Origin: Cynocephalus volans
Taxonomy: Eukaryota; Chordata; Mammalia; Dermoptera; Cynocephalidae
DNA length: 64,000 nucleotides
Direction of reading: 5' to 3'
Assembly (NCBI RefSeq): GCF_027409185.1
Contig: NW_026902449.1
Coordinates: 62,001-126,000 of the forward strand
The notes under the pieces were generated by a model that saw nothing but the letters and a program-made list of their open reading frames with translations, was not told the DNA's origin and made no database searches. Made by a program: the position numbers and the translations under genes. Positions 60,285 to 64,000 of the stretch are shown piece after piece (within the stretch, counting starts at the first letter, position 1; each line of letters begins with the position of its first letter).

Positions 60285-63200
60285 TCCTTAGTTTTTATTG
60301 GAGTTTAGTGATTGCACGTGTCTGTGGGGTACAGCCTTGAATATCAATATCTGTGTGCAATATGTGACGTTCAAATAAGGATAATTAGTTTATTCCTCAT
60401 TTACAATGTAATAGATCTTTGTGACCTTTTACCAGTTCCTCACTTTCCCACCCCCATGCCCTCGCCCCCTCTATTTTTCCTACCTCTGGAAAACTCAGTT
60501 CTGTTCTTTTCTCTTGAAAGTTCAATGTATCATTGTGATTGTTGTGTCTTTCTTTCTTTATTTATATAGTTCCTTTTTTTTTTTTTTAAATCTCCCACTT
60601 ATAAGTAAGGACATGTGGTATTTCTTTTTCTGTGCCTGGCTTATTTCAGTTAACATAATTTTTTCTAAGTTCATCCATATTGCTGCAAATGGCAGTATTC
60701 ATTTTTTTTTTATGGCAGAGTAGTATTCCATTGCATAAATATACCACATTTTCCTTATCTACTTGTCTGTCAAAGGACATTTAAGTTGGTTCTAACTCTT
60801 GGCTATTGTAAGTAGAGCTATAATAAATATGGGAGTACAGGTATCCCTCTGCCATAGTGATTTCCATTCCTTTGGGTACATACCCAGTGGGGTTGTTGGG
60901 TCATATGGCAATTCTATCTTTAGTTGTTTGAGGAACCTTCATAACATTTTCCATAATGGCTGCACTAATTTACAGTCCTACCAACAATGTAGGAGGGTTC
61001 CCCTTCTCCCCATCCTCACCAGCATTTGTTATTCTCTTTTTGATAATAGCCAGTCTATCTGGAGTGAGATATCTCAATGGAGTTTTGATTTGTACTTCCC
61101 AGATGCTGTGTGGGACTGCATTTTTTCATGTGTCTCCTGGCCATTCATATATCTTCATTTGAGAAATGCCTATTCAGCTCCTTTGCCCATTTTTTAATTG
61201 GGTTTATTTATTTATTTATTTATTACTATTAAGTTGTTTGAGTTCCTTGTATATTCTGGATTTGAATCCTTTGTCAGATGCATAGATTGCAAATAATTTC
61301 TCCCACTCTGTAGGTTGTCTTTTCACTCTGTTAATAGTTTCTTTTGCTATGTATAAGCTTTTAAGTTTGATATGATCCTATTTGTTTATTTTTCCTCTTG
61401 TTGCCTGTAGTTTTGGGTTCTTATTCATAAAGTCTTTGCCCAGTCCTACTCCCTGAAGTGTTTCCCCTGTTTTCCTTTAAGAGTTTATAGTTTCAGGACA
61501 TATATTTAATTCTTCAATCCATTTTGAACTGATTTTCATATATGGTGAGAGGTATGGGTCTAGTTTCATTCTCCTGCATGTGGATGTCCAGTTTTCCCAG
61601 CACCATTTATCAAAGAGTCAGTCTTTTCCTCAATGTATGTTCTTGGTGCCTTTGTCAAACATCAGTTGGCTATATGTGTATGAATTGATATCTGGGTTCT
61701 CTATTATTTTCCATGGGTCTGTTTTTATGACAATACCATGCTGTTTTGGTTACTATAACTTTGTAGTATAATTTGAAGTTAGGTACTGTTATGTTTCTGG
61801 CTCTATTTATTTATTTATTTTTGCTCAATAGTGCTTTGGCTATTTGAGGTCTTTTGTTGTTGCATGTGAAAATTACAATAGTTTTTTTTCCATTTCTGTG
61901 AAGAATGTCATTGATATTATGATGGGGATTGCATTGAATCTGTAGATTGTTTTTGGTAGTATGGACATTTTCACAATGTTAATTCTTCCAGCTGAAGAGC
62001 GTGCAATGCCCCTATATTTTTGTGTCCTCTTTAATTTCTTTCAACAGTGATTTGTAATTCTCATTGTGGAGATGTTTCCCATCCTGGGTTAACATTATTC
62101 CTAGGTATTTTATTTTGGGGGTTGACTATCATACACAGGCTTGCTTCCTTGATTTCTCTTTCTGGCTTATTCGTTGCTGAAGTATGATAATGCTACTGAT
62201 TTTTGAGTGTTGATTTTGTATTCTGCAACTTGCTGAAATCGTTTATTGACTCCAAGACTAATTCTTTTTTTTTTTTTTTGTAGAGTCTTCAGGCTTCTCT
62301 CTATATAGCATCATGCCATCTGCAAATGAACAATTTGACTTCATCTTTTCTAATATGGATGCCCTTTATTTCTCTTGCCTCACTGCTCTGGCTAGTACTT
62401 GCAATAGGAGTGGAGAGAGTGGGTATCCTTGTCTAGTTCCCATTCTTAAGGGAAAAGCTTTCAACTTTTCCCTATTTTGGATCATATTGGTGTGGGTTTG
62501 TCATAGATAGCTTTGACTTTGTTGAGATACTTTCCTTCCATACCCCATTTATAGAGTGTTTTGCTCATGAACAAATGTTGAATTTTGTCAAATGACTTTT
62601 CAACCTCTATAGAGATGATCATATGTTTTTTGTCTTTGATTTTGTTGATGGGGTTTATTGATTTGCATATGTTGGGCCAATGTTGCATCCTTGGGATGAA
62701 TCTCACTTGATCATGGTGTATAATTTTACGTATGTGTTACTGGATACTACTAGCTAGTATTTTATTGAGAATTTTTGCATCTATATTCATCAAAGATATT
62801 GGCCTGTAGTTTTCTTTTTTTGTTGTATCTTTGTCTGGTTTTGGTATCAGGGGTTTTGGTTTGCCTCATAGAATGAGTTTGGGAGAATAGCCACTGTTTC
62901 AATTTTTTGGAATAGTTTGAAGAGAATTGGTATTAATTCTTCTTTGAAGGTTTGGTTGAATTCTACAGTGAATCCATCCAACCCTGGGCTTTTCTCTGTT
63001 GGGAGACTGCTGATAACTGCTTCAATCTCTTTGGTTGTTATTAGTCTTTTCAGATTTTTTGTGTCTTCTTGGCTCAGTCTTGGTAGTTTGTGTTTGTCCA
63101 GAAATTTATCCATTTCCTCCAGATTTTCCAATTTCTGTGTGCATAGTTGTTTATGGTGGTCTCTAATGATTCCTTATATTTCTGAGTTATCAGTTATAAT

Positions 63201-64000
63201 ACCACCTGTTTCATTTCTAACTTTTGTTATTTGTGTCTTCTCTCTTCTTTTTTTAGCAGGCCTAGCTAATGGCTTGTCTGTTTTATTAATCTTCTCAAAA
63301 AAACAACTTTTTGTTTCATTGATCATTTGTATTGTTTTTTGGGTTTCTATTTCATTTAGTTCTGCTCTGATCTTAATCATCTCTTTCCATCTACTAACTT
63401 TGGGTTTTGATGGTTCTTGTTTTTCTACTTCTTTAAAGTGAAGTGGTAGGATTTTTACTTGCCATTCTTCTGAAGTGAGCATTTAATGCAATAAATTTAC
63501 CCCTTAGTACTGTTTTGCAGTATCTCATAGGTTTTAGTATGATGTGTCTTTATTTCCATTAGTTTCAATGAATTTTTTGATTTCCTGTTTAAATTCTTCT
63601 TGGACCCATATGTCATTAAATAGAATGTAATTTAATTTCCATGTATTTGTATAGTTTCCAGAGTTTTGTTTGTTATTGGTTTCTAGTTTTAATAAATTGT
63701 GGTCTGAAAAAATACATGGAATAATTCCGATTTTTTGAATTTGTTGAGACTTGATTTATGACCTAACATGTGATCTATCCTGGAGAATTTTCCACGTGCT
63801 GATGAGAAGAATGAGTATGCTGAGGTTGTTGGATGAAATGTTCTGTAGATATCTGCCAAGTCCAATTGTTCTAAAGTGTTCTTTAGATCCTGTGTTTGTT
63901 GATTATTTGCCTAGATGATCTGTCCAGTGTTGAGAGAGGTGAGTTCATGTCCCCTACTATTATGGTAATAGTGTCTGTCTGTTTCTTTAGATTTAATTTT
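60285..64000 (-). mobile_element. LINE-1 (L1-D), 3' UTR and most of ORF2, runs off the window
   Basis: On the minus strand from the right edge, the order is endonuclease-domain text (64000-63700), reverse transcriptase (63500-62200), C-terminal ORF2 (to about 60590) and 3' UTR (to about 60285). Open stretches include 63174-63482, 62847-63131 ([16 protein letters not shown]) and 62482-62706. The RT active-site region near 62300-62330 shows a frameshift and a changed FADD (FADG), so the element is dead. Its 5' end and ORF1 lie beyond the window. Confidence 0.88.

Overview
The window looks like a mammalian X-chromosome segment, most likely from a colugo (Dermoptera). The only resident protein-coding gene I can support is an intronless ten-zinc-finger ZXDA/ZXDB-type gene, X-linked in placental mammals. 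The lineage guess rests on two tRNA-Ile-like SINEs, one monomeric and one dimeric, resembling the CYN SINEs described for colugos. It comes from memory and was not searched.

Layout. 1-5900 is a patchwork of LINE-1 (L1) pieces with one dimeric SINE, one small palindromic MITE and an L1 with a 5' inversion. 5902-8423 is a nearly full-length retrocopy of RAB18 on the minus strand. It has a perfect 17-bp target-site duplication, a poly(A) tail and an uninterrupted 206-codon ORF. 8424-24010 is nested L1. It includes two near-full-length but mutated L1s (10082-15925 and 16287-22676), each with an internally repetitive 5' UTR, lying within older L1 sequence. 24040-34170 is a block of degenerate class I endogenous retrovirus, all on the minus strand. 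One element has two LTRs and a large pol deletion. Beside it lies a pol-env remnant that keeps roughly the part the first one lost. 34800-38900 holds no element I recognise. 39100-41795 is L1 again.

The ZXD gene lies at 43123-45528 in a strong CpG island (about 43040-44200). Its 3' side is comparatively repeat-poor (45529-53100), with ancient MIR copies, two of them close enough to lie in the 3' UTR. From 53100 to the end are old L1 3' ends, further MIRs, microsatellites and a three-layer nested insertion at 57050-58460. The last 3.7 kb is a minus-strand L1 that runs off the window.

The genes do not form a pathway. ZXD is the resident transcription-factor gene. RAB18 is an L1-mobilised mRNA copy that may or may not be expressed. 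Everything else is transposon sequence, dense in L1 as expected for the X. L1 and ERV reading frames carry stops, frameshifts or altered catalytic motifs, and I see no element likely to be active. Repeat boundaries given without a target-site duplication are accurate to a few tens of bases.
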